Assembly: GCF_900110605.1 (NCBI RefSeq)
Contig: NZ_FOFI01000001.1
Coordinates: 930,001 to 994,000 of the forward strand
DNA: 64,000 nucleotides
Origin: Epilithonimonas lactis
GTDB lineage: Bacteria; Bacteroidota; Bacteroidia; Flavobacteriales; Weeksellaceae
Direction: 5' to 3'
The position numbers were made by a program, and so were the translations under genes. A model generated the notes under the pieces. That model had not been told where the DNA came from. It ran no database searches and saw only the letters and a list, made by a program, of their open reading frames with translations. The number at the start of each line of letters is the position of its first letter. The stretch's first letter is position 1. Shown here in pieces: positions 8,113-15,803 of the stretch.

Positions 8113-8472
8113 CTATCCTTTGATCTTTTCGCGGTGTTGTTTGCCCCATGCATGCATTACGGTGATCAATTCAGATAGTGTATCACTATAGGGAGTCAGT
8201 TCATACTCAACTGTTATTGGGTTCGTGTCGCATACGGTGCGTGTTACCAAACCATTCATTTCCATTTCTTTTAGTTCCTTTGATAATATACGAGATGATA
8301 TCCCGGCTTCTCTCGATAGCTCTCTGAACTTTAATTTGCCAGCCCTCAATATTGAGATAAGGACCAGTTTCCATTTACCGCCTACAACATGTAGTGTATC
8401 CTGAAGTGTAAGCATGGCTATTTTACATTCCCGGTCAGTTGCCGGTATTAAACATTGGGTTTTTCTTGTCAT
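8113..8472 (-). CDS. HxlR-family winged-helix regulator
   Basis: A protein of 119 residues with VVGGKWKLVLISILRAGKLKF, then SSRILSKELKEMEMNGLVTR and VEYELTPYSDTL. Cysteines lie at residues 7 and 15. It is divergent from an NTF2-like gene across 121 bases. Its upstream region (8485-8507) carries GTTAC repeats that match those at the HxlR locus at 17.8 kb and at the orphan promoter at 14.5 kb. This points to a common operator type and to negative autoregulation. Confidence 0.9.
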   Translation of the reverse strand: MTRKTQCLIPATDRECKIAMLTLQDTLHVVGGKWKLVLISILRAGKLKFRELSREAGISSRILSKELKEMEMNGLVTRTVCDTNPITVEYELTPYSDTLSELITVMHAWGKQHREKIKG

Positions 8473-8484
8473 GATATCCTTTTT

Positions 8485-8507
8485 GTAACCAGTATCCTAA
8501 ATGTAAC
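8485..8507 (-). promoter_or_regulatory. GTTAC-repeat operator of the HxlR gene
   Basis: On the minus strand the site reads GTTACATTTAGG followed by ATACTGGTTAC, 12 bases before the ATG. It aligns with 14531-14554 and 17779-17802. A near-consensus -7 (TACATTTA, 8498-8505) lies within it. Confidence 0.5.
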
Positions 8508-8534
8508 ACAAGACAAAATTAATGAATTTCCCGC

Positions 8535-8542
8535 TAGCTTTG
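8535..8542 (+). promoter_or_regulatory. -7 element of the NTF2-like gene
   Basis: TAGCTTTG matches TAnnTTTG exactly and lies 51 bases before the ATG at 8594. Confidence 0.6.
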
Positions 8543-8593
8543 TACACACGAAAAAAGAGTTCAATAAAATAAAATCTTTAAAAAATAGAACAT

Positions 8594-9019
8594 ATGACAA
8601 CAATTGTTAATGAGGAAAACAAGATCAATGCTGAGAACATATTTTACAAACATCTTTCAATGTTCACAACAGGCATGAGCAGAGAAGACTATGCCAATTT
8701 ATTTACAGAAGATGCAGTACAGGAATACCCATATGCACCTGCACCTTTTTCAACAAAGATAGAGGGCCGTGATGCCATTGCATCGTATATCGAGAATGTA
8801 GTAAAAGGTGCTACCGACTGGAACTTTACCGATTTTGAATTCAGTGCAACGTCTGATCCTAATGTGTTTTTTGTTGAGTTCAACGGCAGTGCTTTGGTAA
8901 CTTCGACAGGTAAAACGTACGATCAAATATTCATCGCCCGTATTACGATGAATGGAGACAAGATCTCTAACTTTAAAGAATATTGGAATCCAACCTGGAT
9001 CATAGACGCTTTTGTCTAA
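8594..9019 (+). CDS. SnoaL/NTF2-like family protein
   Basis: A protein of 141 residues with the cone-shaped NTF2-like fold: MSREDYANLFTEDAVQEYPYAP, then GRDAIASYI and, at the end, ISNFKEYWNPTWIIDAF. The pattern resembles the PhzA/PhzB and ketosteroid-isomerase-like branch. Such proteins act as small isomerases, hydrolases or binding proteins; the substrate is unknown. The divergent HxlR gene is its likely regulator. Two Asp/Glu residues in the pocket region could be catalytic, but this is not assured. Confidence 0.85.
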   Translation: MTTIVNEENKINAENIFYKHLSMFTTGMSREDYANLFTEDAVQEYPYAPAPFSTKIEGRDAIASYIENVVKGATDWNFTDFEFSATSDPNVFFVEFNGSALVTSTGKTYDQIFIARITMNGDKISNFKEYWNPTWIIDAFV

Positions 9020-9042
9020 ATAATGATCTAATGGTTCTATCC

Positions 9043-9083
9043 ATCAAAAAAGACATTTACATTACTGTAAGTGTCTTTTTTGA
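9043..9083 (+). terminator. Bidirectional terminator after the NTF2-like gene
   Basis: ATCAAAAAAGACA and TGTCTTTTTTGAT are complementary, with an inner TTAC/GTAA stem. It lies between two convergent genes. Confidence 0.8.
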
Positions 9084-9164
9084 TATTGCAATCTCTCTGT
9101 TTGGCAAAAGGGTTGATCTGTGATCAGATTAAAATTTATTTTACTTCTAAGTTCGGCCAATAAC

Positions 9165-10178
9165 TTATAAACCGGTCCATTGTTCATGTATCATTTCCAT
9201 GTTGGCCGCAGATCCCGTAACCCCACCGGCATAGACCGCTTGGGCAACTGACCTCATAAATGTGGTATTGTCTCCGCAAGCATAAACTCCTGGAATAGAA
9301 GTTTTCTGGAACATATCAACATTTAAATAACCTTGATCCGTTATTTCACAACCCAGTTCTCTAGGGATCTCACTTTTTTGTGTAAATGATACACGTGCAT
9401 ACAATGCTTTAAGTGGAGTAGAATCGCCATTGTCAAATGTGAGTCTTGAAATGTAACCTTCTGTATGTTCGATCTTACCTATCGTATGTTCATTGATAGA
9501 AATATTTTTCTTGGCAAGCAGTTTTATTTGGATATTAGTAAGTTCTGATCTTCCATTGGTGAAGATGGTAAGGTCATCGGTCCAGTTGGATATGAGTTTG
9601 GCGATTTCGAAAGCTCCATCACCATTGGCCAGAATGCCGGTTTTAACTTTACGGACCTCGTATCCGTGGCAATAAGGACAATGGATTACCGAGATGCCCC
9701 AACACTCTTCAAATCCTTCTATTTTAGGAATTGTATCTTTAATTCCTGTCGCGAAGATGATCTTTCTTGCACTGAATTTTTTCTTTGACCTGGTAGTTAT
9801 TTCAAAACCCATATCTGTTTTAATACCATCAATAGCATCGTCATTTAGAAATTGTACTGTTGGGTATTTTAGCACCTCCATTTTTGCTTTGTTCGATATT
9901 GCAGAAGGTGCTTTTCCATCATTGGTGATGAAGTTGTGTGAATGGGGAGTTTGTTTGTTGCAAGGATCACCTGAATCGATGATCAGTACATTTCGTAAAG
10001 ATCTTCCAAGGGCCATCGCCGCAGAAAGACCTGCATAACTGCCACCTACTATGATCACATCAAAATTTTTATTGCTTTCCATTGTTATGTATTGTTCAAA
10101 TGATAGTGAGGAATATGGGAACACTAGAGCTGCCAATCCTAGGCTTCCTTTTTTGATAAATGTTCTTCTTGTGCTCAA
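9165..10178 (-). CDS. Thioredoxin-reductase-like FAD oxidoreductase with Tat-type signal
   Basis: A protein of 337 residues. Residues 1-30 carry RRTFIKKG and a hydrophobic stretch, a Tat-like signal. The FAD-binding GGSYAG is at 45-50, the redox pair C167-P-Y-C170 follows, and GVYACGD near the C terminus is the second FAD motif. Relatives are usually ~300 residues, cytosolic and start at MESNKNFD (M33 here), so the export signal is unusual. No thioredoxin partner is adjacent. It follows a secreted alpha/beta hydrolase by 56 bases and is probably co-transcribed with it under TetR control. Confidence 0.85.
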   Translation of the reverse strand: MSTRRTFIKKGSLGLAALVFPYSSLSFEQYITMESNKNFDVIIVGGSYAGLSAAMALGRSLRNVLIIDSGDPCNKQTPHSHNFITNDGKAPSAISNKAKMEVLKYPTVQFLNDDAIDGIKTDMGFEITTRSKKKFSARKIIFATGIKDTIPKIEGFEECWGISVIHCPYCHGYEVRKVKTGILANGDGAFEIAKLISNWTDDLTIFTNGRSELTNIQIKLLAKKNISINEHTIGKIEHTEGYISRLTFDNGDSTPLKALYARVSFTQKSEIPRELGCEITDQGYLNVDMFQKTSIPGVYACGDNTTFMRSVAQAVYAGGVTGSAANMEMIHEQWTGL

Positions 10179-10234
10179 AATAATCGTTTTGTATTAATTT
10201 ACAGTTGAAGCGGAGTGGTGCATTGGACCTGAGA

Positions 10235-11185
10235 TCAACGTGCTACCTCTGAAATGAATTTAGAAATTATCTTGAACGTTTCCTCTGCTTTCTCTTCCAC
10301 AATATAATGGCCTGCTTTGTCCACAACCGCAGTTCTTATATTCGTTATTCCAAAACTTTGTAAGCTATCTTTTGTTATGGTCAGAGATTCTTTCATGCTA
10401 AATTCTGCTCCAACCAAAAGCAGTGGAACATTTATTTTTTCTTTGTGGGATCGATTAAAAGACACATCTTCTCCAAACGCCCTATACCATTCGAATCCCG
10501 CATTTAAACTTGCGTAGGTACTATAGGAGTTGGCATATGAATTAATAGACGTATCCGCCACCGCATCGGGGCTGGCAGAATGACCACGGATGAAATATCG
10601 GAAATAAATATCCTGCTTTCCAAGAACCAGTTCCTCTGCCAGTGGTTTTTGATCGTGGAGTCTAAAATGCCAGACGTGTTCAGTGGTCATCAACTGGTCC
10701 CACGTTCCCAATCCCGGTAAAGGAACATCAAGAATGGCAAAGCCAAGGATCTCTTTTGGATAGAGCCTCGCATAGGCATAAGTGACCATTCCGCCGATAT
10801 CATGACCGATGATGATGACATTTTTTAGCTTTAAGTACTGAATGAGTTTATGTACATCCTTTGCTAAAGTTGCTTTGTCAAATTCGGCAGTGGGAATAGA
10901 AGAGCCATTAATTCCTCTCAGATCAGGTGTGATAATGGTATATTCGTTGTTGCCTAAAAGTTTTGGCATCATTTGTTTCCACATCAATGAAGTTTCTGGC
11001 CATCCGTGTAGCAGGACCAAGGTTTTTGGACCTGAACCTAATTTCAAATAATGGATCTGTTGATCATCCAACTTCGCAATATGATCTTCAATATCTTTTT
11101 CTGCACTTGATTGGGCAAAATTTGTTGTTGAGAAAAATAAAAGGAGCATTAGAAATGCTAAAATTTTAAATTGGTTCTTTTTCAT
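10235..11185 (-). CDS. Secreted alpha/beta hydrolase, epoxide-hydrolase-like
   Basis: A protein of 316 residues with an Sec signal peptide (hydrophobic 8-22, cut after NFAQ). The fold carries the oxyanion HGWP at 60-63, nucleophile elbow GHDIGG with D129, and a C-terminal H293 in KAGHY. An Asp nucleophile places it with epoxide hydrolases and haloalkane dehalogenases, not esterases. The substrate is unknown. Its promoter holds a TGTCTCAA-type palindrome that also occurs before the tetR gene just upstream, so it is very likely the repressed target. Confidence 0.88.
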   Translation of the reverse strand: MKKNQFKILAFLMLLLFFSTTNFAQSSAEKDIEDHIAKLDDQQIHYLKLGSGPKTLVLLHGWPETSLMWKQMMPKLLGNNEYTIITPDLRGINGSSIPTAEFDKATLAKDVHKLIQYLKLKNVIIIGHDIGGMVTYAYARLYPKEILGFAILDVPLPGLGTWDQLMTTEHVWHFRLHDQKPLAEELVLGKQDIYFRYFIRGHSASPDAVADTSINSYANSYSTYASLNAGFEWYRAFGEDVSFNRSHKEKINVPLLLVGAEFSMKESLTITKDSLQSFGITNIRTAVVDKAGHYIVEEKAEETFKIISKFISEVAR

Positions 11186-11205
11186 GATAAATTAAAATAT
11201 AAATA

Positions 11206-11227
11206 AATGTCTCAATTTTGAGACATT
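11206..11227 (-). promoter_or_regulatory. TetR operator in the hydrolase promoter
   Basis: AATGTCTCAA / TTGAGACATT is a perfect 10-bp inverted repeat with a 2-base centre, 20 bases upstream of the hydrolase start. The core TGTCTCA..TGAGACA recurs at 11832-11849. Confidence 0.75.
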
Positions 11228-11243
11228 TGTGGTCAAATTTTTT

Positions 11244-11801
11244 TTAGCTGCTAATTCCTTTTATAAATGATTGCCATGCTAGATCTTTGATGGTCTTCTG
11301 ATCCAATTCACCAGAACTCGACGCATTAACGCTGGAATTAATAATTCCTGCATGTAGATGCTGGATCCACTTGACGGTCATACTTTTATTGACAACATTT
11401 TTGTCCTGTAGCTGTTGGATGGTGGATCTGAAACTTTGGAATATATAATCATAGTCTGAACAATCCTTATCGTTTGCATTATGATAATAGCCTTCTTCTT
11501 GGTGAAGTTTATAAAAAAAAGAATATTTAGCGCCACAATCAACACCTGCGAACAAGATATTTTTCAAACGTGTAAAAGCATCATCAGAACTCTTTATAGC
11601 AGAGATCATAGCTTTCTTACAACTGATCTCCATCTCAAGTTCGCAGATCGCCACAAGTTCTTCTCTATCTTTGAAATAGCGATGCAAGGTACGTCTAGTG
11701 ATACCCGCTCTGTCCGCTACTTTTTGAAGTGGTGCAGAATGGTCCTGATTAAAAACTGAAATGGCAGCTTCTATAATACGATCTTTTGTTAGTGTGGTCA
11801 T
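11244..11801 (-). CDS. TetR/AcrR-family repressor
   Basis: A protein of ~185 residues with an N-terminal TetR HTH (AAISVFNQDHSAPLQKVADR, then RRTLHRYFKDREEL) and an all-helical ligand domain. A longer frame begins at a TTG at 11810, but that codon lies inside the -7 element TAGCTTTG (minus strand, 11808-11815). The ATG at 11801 is therefore the start and the message is nearly leaderless. Matching palindromes before this gene and before the hydrolase argue for autorepression plus control of the hydrolase-FAD oxidoreductase operon. Confidence 0.9.
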   Translation of the reverse strand: MTTLTKDRIIEAAISVFNQDHSAPLQKVADRAGITRRTLHRYFKDREELVAICELEMEISCKKAMISAIKSSDDAFTRLKNILFAGVDCGAKYSFFYKLHQEEGYYHNANDKDCSDYDYIFQSFRSTIQQLQDKNVVNKSMTVKWIQHLHAGIINSSVNASSSGELDQKTIKDLAWQSFIKGISS

Positions 11802-11831
11802 ACTCTGCAAAGCTAATAAAAAAAAGATTAA

Positions 11832-11849
11832 TGTCTCATAAATGAGACA
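11832..11849 (-). promoter_or_regulatory. TetR operator upstream of tetR
   Basis: TGTCTCATAAATGAGACA has perfect 8-bp arms and lies upstream of the -7 element TAGCTTTG of the tetR gene. It shares TGTCTCA/TGAGACA with 11206-11227. Confidence 0.75.
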
Positions 11850-12025
11850 AATTTGATATTGAAAGTTTTTTTTTATGTTTTACACAGGATGGTAAGTCTA
11901 GAACTGAATCGTATATTTATTCATCAATCTACTTATGAGATGATGGTCAATATTTGAGAGTCATTATAGCACATTCAATTGCTTTATATTGATAAAAAAG
12001 AGAATATATTTTTTATTATGTATTT

Positions 12026-12037
12026 AACTACGTAGTT
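12026..12037 (+). promoter_or_regulatory. MarR-type palindrome over the -7 element
   Basis: AACTACGTAGTT is a perfect 12-bp palindrome that overlaps the -7 element TAGTTTTG (12033-12040). MarR proteins commonly bind short palindromes of this kind, and the operon encodes one, so autorepression is inferred. Confidence 0.6.
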
Positions 12038-12059
12038 TTGTACATTAAATTGATTTATT

Positions 12060-12548
12060 ATGAACTTAACAATTATAGAACTGGATGATAGCTACATCCA
12101 ACAGGTCACAGACCTCATTTTGAATATCCAGCAGAATGAGTTCAATATATCGATCTCTATAGAAGATCAGCCAGATCTTTTAGCAATTGAAGACTTTTAC
12201 TTTGCCAAAGGAGGAAATTTCTTTGGAGCTTTTGTACGTGACCAATTGGTTGGCACGATCGCACTGATCAAGTTCGATGAAAATTCTGGTGCTATCAGAA
12301 AGATGTTCGTGAAGAAGGAATTTCGAGGTAAAGAATTGAATATCGCGCAAAATTTGTTTAATGTTCTCATTGATCAATGTAGAAGGAACAATATCGAAAA
12401 TGTTTTATTAGGAACCGTCTCTGTCCTTAAAGCTGCTCAACGATTCTACGAGCGCAACGGTTTTGGGAAAATTGAGAAAGTCAAGCTTCCCGACAGATTC
12501 CCCATAATGGGCGCAGATGATGTTTTCTATTCACTTAAATTAAAATAG
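12060..12548 (+). CDS. GNAT-family N-acetyltransferase
   Basis: A protein of 162 residues. GNAT motif A reads AIRKMFVKKEFRGKELNIAQNLF with the acetyl-CoA loop RGKELN, and motif B reads AAQRFYERNGFGKI. The acceptor is unknown. It is followed after one base by a MarR regulator. In many genomes MarR and GNAT domains are fused in the opposite order, which suggests the two proteins work together here as an enzyme and its regulator. Confidence 0.88.
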   Translation: MNLTIIELDDSYIQQVTDLILNIQQNEFNISISIEDQPDLLAIEDFYFAKGGNFFGAFVRDQLVGTIALIKFDENSGAIRKMFVKKEFRGKELNIAQNLFNVLIDQCRRNNIENVLLGTVSVLKAAQRFYERNGFGKIEKVKLPDRFPIMGADDVFYSLKLK

Positions 12549-12549
12549 A

Positions 12550-13029
12550 ATGAATGTTATCAATGAAGCTGGTGTTCTTGCACTATCCACAAGATTGCAA
12601 AGACTAAGTGATCAATTGCGTAGAGATGGTGCACTTATCTATAAAAGCTTCGACATCGAGTTCGAACCAAAATGGTTTCCTATCATCTTTGTATTAGCTC
12701 AGAAAGAATTTCTAAGTGTGGTTCAGATAGCTGGTGAGATTGGATATACCCATCCATCAACTATCAGTATGCTTAAAGAATTAGAGAAAAAAGGTTTGGT
12801 CACCTCAAAGAAAGATAAGCTGGATGAGCGAAGACGCCTGGTGCTACTTACGACAAAAGGTATTGGATTAGTTGGCCAGATCCAACCTGTTTGGGAATTG
12901 ATATCAAGTGTATTGGAGGAGATCTCAGATAATGGAAATCACCTTTTAAAAGCTATTGAAGAAGTTGAAGCAAAAATTAACGATCAAACTTTCTACCAGA
13001 GAGCATTGAAACAGAAGAATTCTAAATGA
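12550..13029 (+). CDS. MarR-family transcriptional regulator
   Basis: A protein of 159 residues with a central winged HTH: SVVQIAGEIGYTHPSTISML (recognition helix), then KELEKKGLVTSKKDKLDERRR with the wing arginines typical of MarR. Helices at both ends make the dimer interface. It is the second gene of a tight operon with GNAT. The palindrome AACTACGTAGTT on the operon promoter is its likely operator. Confidence 0.9.
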   Translation: MNVINEAGVLALSTRLQRLSDQLRRDGALIYKSFDIEFEPKWFPIIFVLAQKEFLSVVQIAGEIGYTHPSTISMLKELEKKGLVTSKKDKLDERRRLVLLTTKGIGLVGQIQPVWELISSVLEEISDNGNHLLKAIEEVEAKINDQTFYQRALKQKNSK

Positions 13030-13235
13030 TGGCAGAAAAATGAGCTCTTGTTTTCTAATCAGGAAATGACCCTTTAAAAATTCTATTATTTTTGTGATTA
13101 CGAATACGAAAAAAAACAGAATTTGCCTTTTGGACTTTCAATAAATTATCTAGTCTTTTTCGTCTATAAAATAATAGAACGGTCCAAGGTTAACTTCTAA
13201 TTGTTGATCTTCATTTCTTGTCCCGCTAGCCTAAA

Positions 13236-13814
13236 ATGTTACGTATCAATCAGTCATTCCTGGAATTCACAGAGAAATTGTATCAAGCTCAGGAAAGAAA
13301 AGAAGACTTGACCCCAAAAGAGTATGAGTCAGGTGAAACGATCCTAGTTCAAAATGATCAGGCGCTAAAAGTATTCCTTATAAAAGATGGGATCACTAAA
13401 TGTTAGGTTAGCGAGGAAAATGGCAAACAATATATCCTGGAATTTTTGGGCCAGGGGCAAATTTTGGGAGAGATCGAATGTATTAAGGATCTGCCATGTC
13501 TATGTAGTGTAGAAGCGATGAATAATGTATCCGTATATGCATTTTCAATTCCCTTTTTTCGGGATCTGTTAGTAAATAGTATCAAATTGAATGAGCTGTT
13601 ACTAGATATTTTTGCCGAGCGTCTGTTTAATACTTCCAACAAATCCTCGTTTCAGCAATTATATACTTTAGACCATAGTGTTCGTAGGCTTTTAAGACTG
13701 CAATCTACACAAAATATGAATTTGTCTAAAGACGATCTTGCAGCGTATCTTAGAGTCTCCGTTCAAAGTTTGAACAGAAGTCTCAAAAAAAAAATAGAGC
13801 AGGCAGTATCATGA
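13236..13814 (+). pseudogene. Crp/Fnr-family regulator interrupted by an amber codon
   Basis: From the ATG at 13236 one frame reads a complete 192-codon Crp/Fnr protein: the cNMP-binding-like part (YESGETILVQNDQALKVFLI, then ILEFLGQGQILGEIE) and an HTH ending AAYLRVSVQSLNRSLKKK. Codon 57 is TAG (13404-13406), between ITKC and VSEENGK, where relatives usually have Tyr. The C terminus also drifts after an A9 run. It is probably a recent pseudogene. Its promoter TAGCCTAA also departs from TAnnTTTG. Suppression of the stop is not excluded. Confidence 0.75.
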
Positions 13815-14065
13815 TAAATTGATAGTACTAGTTATATTTTGTAAAGTTTAAATGATACTAAAACGTCTATCAGTATTTTGTTATGGAAGCGCGCAGGAAA
13901 TGTGAAACGTTTGAACATCTTCGTACGAGTCAAAATATAATTCCATTCAGACTATATCAATTTAGACGCATCTCATGCCTTAGTAATTGATCTATCGAAG
14001 GCATTTAATTTCTTTATCATATTATTTGAAAGTCAGATAATTTATTCCAACAGTGATCTCACATT
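13815..14065. other. Intergenic stretch, nothing recognised
   Basis: AT-rich sequence without a credible reading frame. It probably includes the decayed 3' end of the Crp/Fnr pseudogene: frame-shifted residues SRQYHDKLIVLVIF just past 13800 look like a lost C terminus. Confidence 0.4.
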
Positions 14066-14108
14066 AAAAAAAAGCGTCTCAAAGATATTTTTTGAGACGC
14101 TTTTTTTT
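14066..14108 (-). terminator. Terminator overlapping the ABM gene stop
   Basis: An 18-bp stem, AAAAAAAAGCGTCTCAAA against its complement, with a 7-base loop. Symmetric A and T runs allow action in both directions. It overlaps the stop codon of the minus-strand gene. Confidence 0.85.
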
Positions 14109-14415
14109 ATTTTTTAAATTTTGCAAAAGACTGGTAGACCGATGGTTCACGTTGTATTTCCAAATCCAATAACAACTGTTCCCATTCCAGAACGTAAGGT
14201 TGCTTGAGGGTAACATTCATAAAATGCTCAATATCTTCATTCCATACCTCATAAACAAAAAATTCTTCGGCTTTTTGAATATTCTGATGAATAGTGGCGT
14301 GAACGAAATTTTCCTGCTGACTCACCGTTTCAAAAAGGTCCGCAAGGGCTTTTTTAAATTGTTCGTAATTGTCAGGTTTTGCAGTAAACTTGATCGCTAA
14401 TGTAAATTGTTCCAT
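14107..14415 (-). CDS. ABM-type (antibiotic biosynthesis / quinol) monooxygenase-like protein
   Basis: A protein of 102 residues with the small ferredoxin-like ABM fold: FTLAIKFTAKPDNYEQFKKA, then FVHATIHQNIQKAEEFFVYEVW and the closing HFMNVTLKQPYV. Family members are dimers that oxidise quinols or polyketides without cofactors. The 14416-14560 region upstream has the same divergent-promoter layout and the same GTAAC operator as the SDR/HxlR pair at 17.7 kb. This gene may belong to that HxlR regulon. Confidence 0.82.
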   Translation of the reverse strand: MEQFTLAIKFTAKPDNYEQFKKALADLFETVSQQENFVHATIHQNIQKAEEFFVYEVWNEDIEHFMNVTLKQPYVLEWEQLLLDLEIQREPSVYQSFAKFKK

Positions 14416-14786
14416 TTTTTTAGGGCTTAAAATTTAATTTTATAATAAATTCCTTCCAGAATCATATTATTTCCTTTGCAAATTTACAACTCAATTGTTT
14501 AAATTTGTAACAAAGTATCAAAAAGTAACTGTAACATTCGGATAACTAGGTAACATATGTAAGGTGATAAACTCCTGACCAGCAAGTGTGATGAACATGT
14601 AAGAGTCATATCCGATGTAATGTATGCGTTGGGCGGAAAGTGAAAAATTTCCGTTTCAGCATTCCTCCGCTTCAATGAGACAAGACGGTTCCCATATTTA
14701 TTGAAAGCGATTATCAGGCCTATTCCACGCAGACAAAGCAACACATATTGTGCAATGCATCGAGAAAACTGAGGTGTTAAAAAATG
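14416..14786. other. Orphan HxlR-type divergent promoter, no gene to the right
   Basis: Contains a minus-strand -7 (TAAATTTG, 14479-14486) for the ABM gene, a plus-strand -7 (TAAATTTG, 14500-14507) and GTAAC repeats (14525-14554). This is as at 17727-17802, but the ATG at 14557 is followed at once by TAA and no HxlR coding sequence remains. The rest, up to the terminator, shows nothing recognisable. Confidence 0.55.
14525..14554 (+). promoter_or_regulatory. GTAAC-repeat operator without its regulator gene
   Basis: Four (G/A)TAAC units. The last 24 bases (14531-14554) are 19/24 identical to 17779-17802 in front of the intact HxlR gene. Confidence 0.55.
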
Positions 14787-14829
14787 AAAAGGCGATTTAG
14801 GATTTAATTTTTAACCTGGATCGCCTTTT
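14787..14829 (-). terminator. Terminator of the AraC gene
   Basis: AAAAGGCGAT / ATCGCCTTTT stem with an AGG/CCT inner pair, 20 bases past the stop of the minus-strand gene. Confidence 0.7.
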
Positions 14830-14848
14830 GATTTTATTTCTGAATCTG

Positions 14849-15769
14849 TCAATTAAATGATTGCCTGAATTGGGCCGGAGTCATAGAGGTTTTGGTTTTA
14901 AATAGTCTGCTGAATGACTGCGGATATTCAAAACCCAACTGATAGGCAATTTCAGCGACTGATAGATCTGTTGTCGACAATATCTCTTTTGCTAGCTCAA
15001 TGAGTTTATTGTGGATGTGTTGTTGGGTATTCGATCCCGTTAACGACCGGAGCATATCACTTAAATAGTTGGCTGATACATTCAGTTGCTCTGCGATATA
15101 CTGAACAGAGGGTAAGCCTTTCTGAATAGCCTGTTCATTATTAAAATATTGATTTAATATATCCTCAAACTGTTGAATGAGACCGTTATTCAAAGCTTTT
15201 TCCGTAATAAATTGTCTTTTATAAAATCGTTCGCAATAAGTAAGCAAAAGGTCAATTTGTGAAATTAACACATCGTGACTGAAATTATCAATCCTGCTAT
15301 CCAGCTCCTCTTTAATGATATTAAATACAGAGAATATTGTTACCTTTTCTTTTTCGGAAAGATGCAATGCTTCGTCTGTAGCGTATGTAAAATAATTATA
15401 TAGCTTTACTTTTTTGGCCAAAGGATAGGACAATAAAAAGTCAGGATGTATAAGCAAAATATAACCTTTGCTTTTATTGTTTTTAGGTTTTTCAAATAGC
15501 TGTCCGGGAGCTGTAAAAACCATCCCGCCTTCACCGAAATCATAATGACTCTGTCCATATTTTGCGCTCCCAATAGTATCTTTATACGCTATCTTATAAA
15601 ATTCCATTACCATAAAGTCGGGCAGAATATCCTCAGGCATCGACATTTCTTCTAAGGAAATAAAACTGATTAAAGGATGTTCAGGTTTTGTCAAACCAAA
15701 TTTATGATGAAACTCGGACAGCGAACTGAACTTATGGAATTTGTTCTTTGTATCTTTCATAATGGCCAA
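14849..15769 (-). CDS. AraC-family transcriptional regulator
   Basis: A protein of 306 residues. The N-terminal ~190 residues are a cupin-like sensor domain. Two C-terminal HTH motifs follow: SVQYIAEQLNVSANYLSDML and LSVAEIAYQLGFEYPQSFSRLF, ending MTPAQFRQSF. It lies 34 bases beyond the end of the NmrA-like gene on the same strand and is likely co-transcribed with it. The start could also be M4. It probably controls the NmrA-like reductase; the inducer is unknown. Confidence 0.9.
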   Translation of the reverse strand: MAIMKDTKNKFHKFSSLSEFHHKFGLTKPEHPLISFISLEEMSMPEDILPDFMVMEFYKIAYKDTIGSAKYGQSHYDFGEGGMVFTAPGQLFEKPKNNKSKGYILLIHPDFLLSYPLAKKVKLYNYFTYATDEALHLSEKEKVTIFSVFNIIKEELDSRIDNFSHDVLISQIDLLLTYCERFYKRQFITEKALNNGLIQQFEDILNQYFNNEQAIQKGLPSVQYIAEQLNVSANYLSDMLRSLTGSNTQQHIHNKLIELAKEILSTTDLSVAEIAYQLGFEYPQSFSRLFKTKTSMTPAQFRQSFN

Positions 15770-15803
15770 TTTTATATTTCAGGCTAGCGTTTAGCTAAAT
15801 TAT

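Noticed and set aside
14499-14744. 81-codon minus-strand frame
   Set aside because: No family signal; it covers the conserved orphan promoter region.
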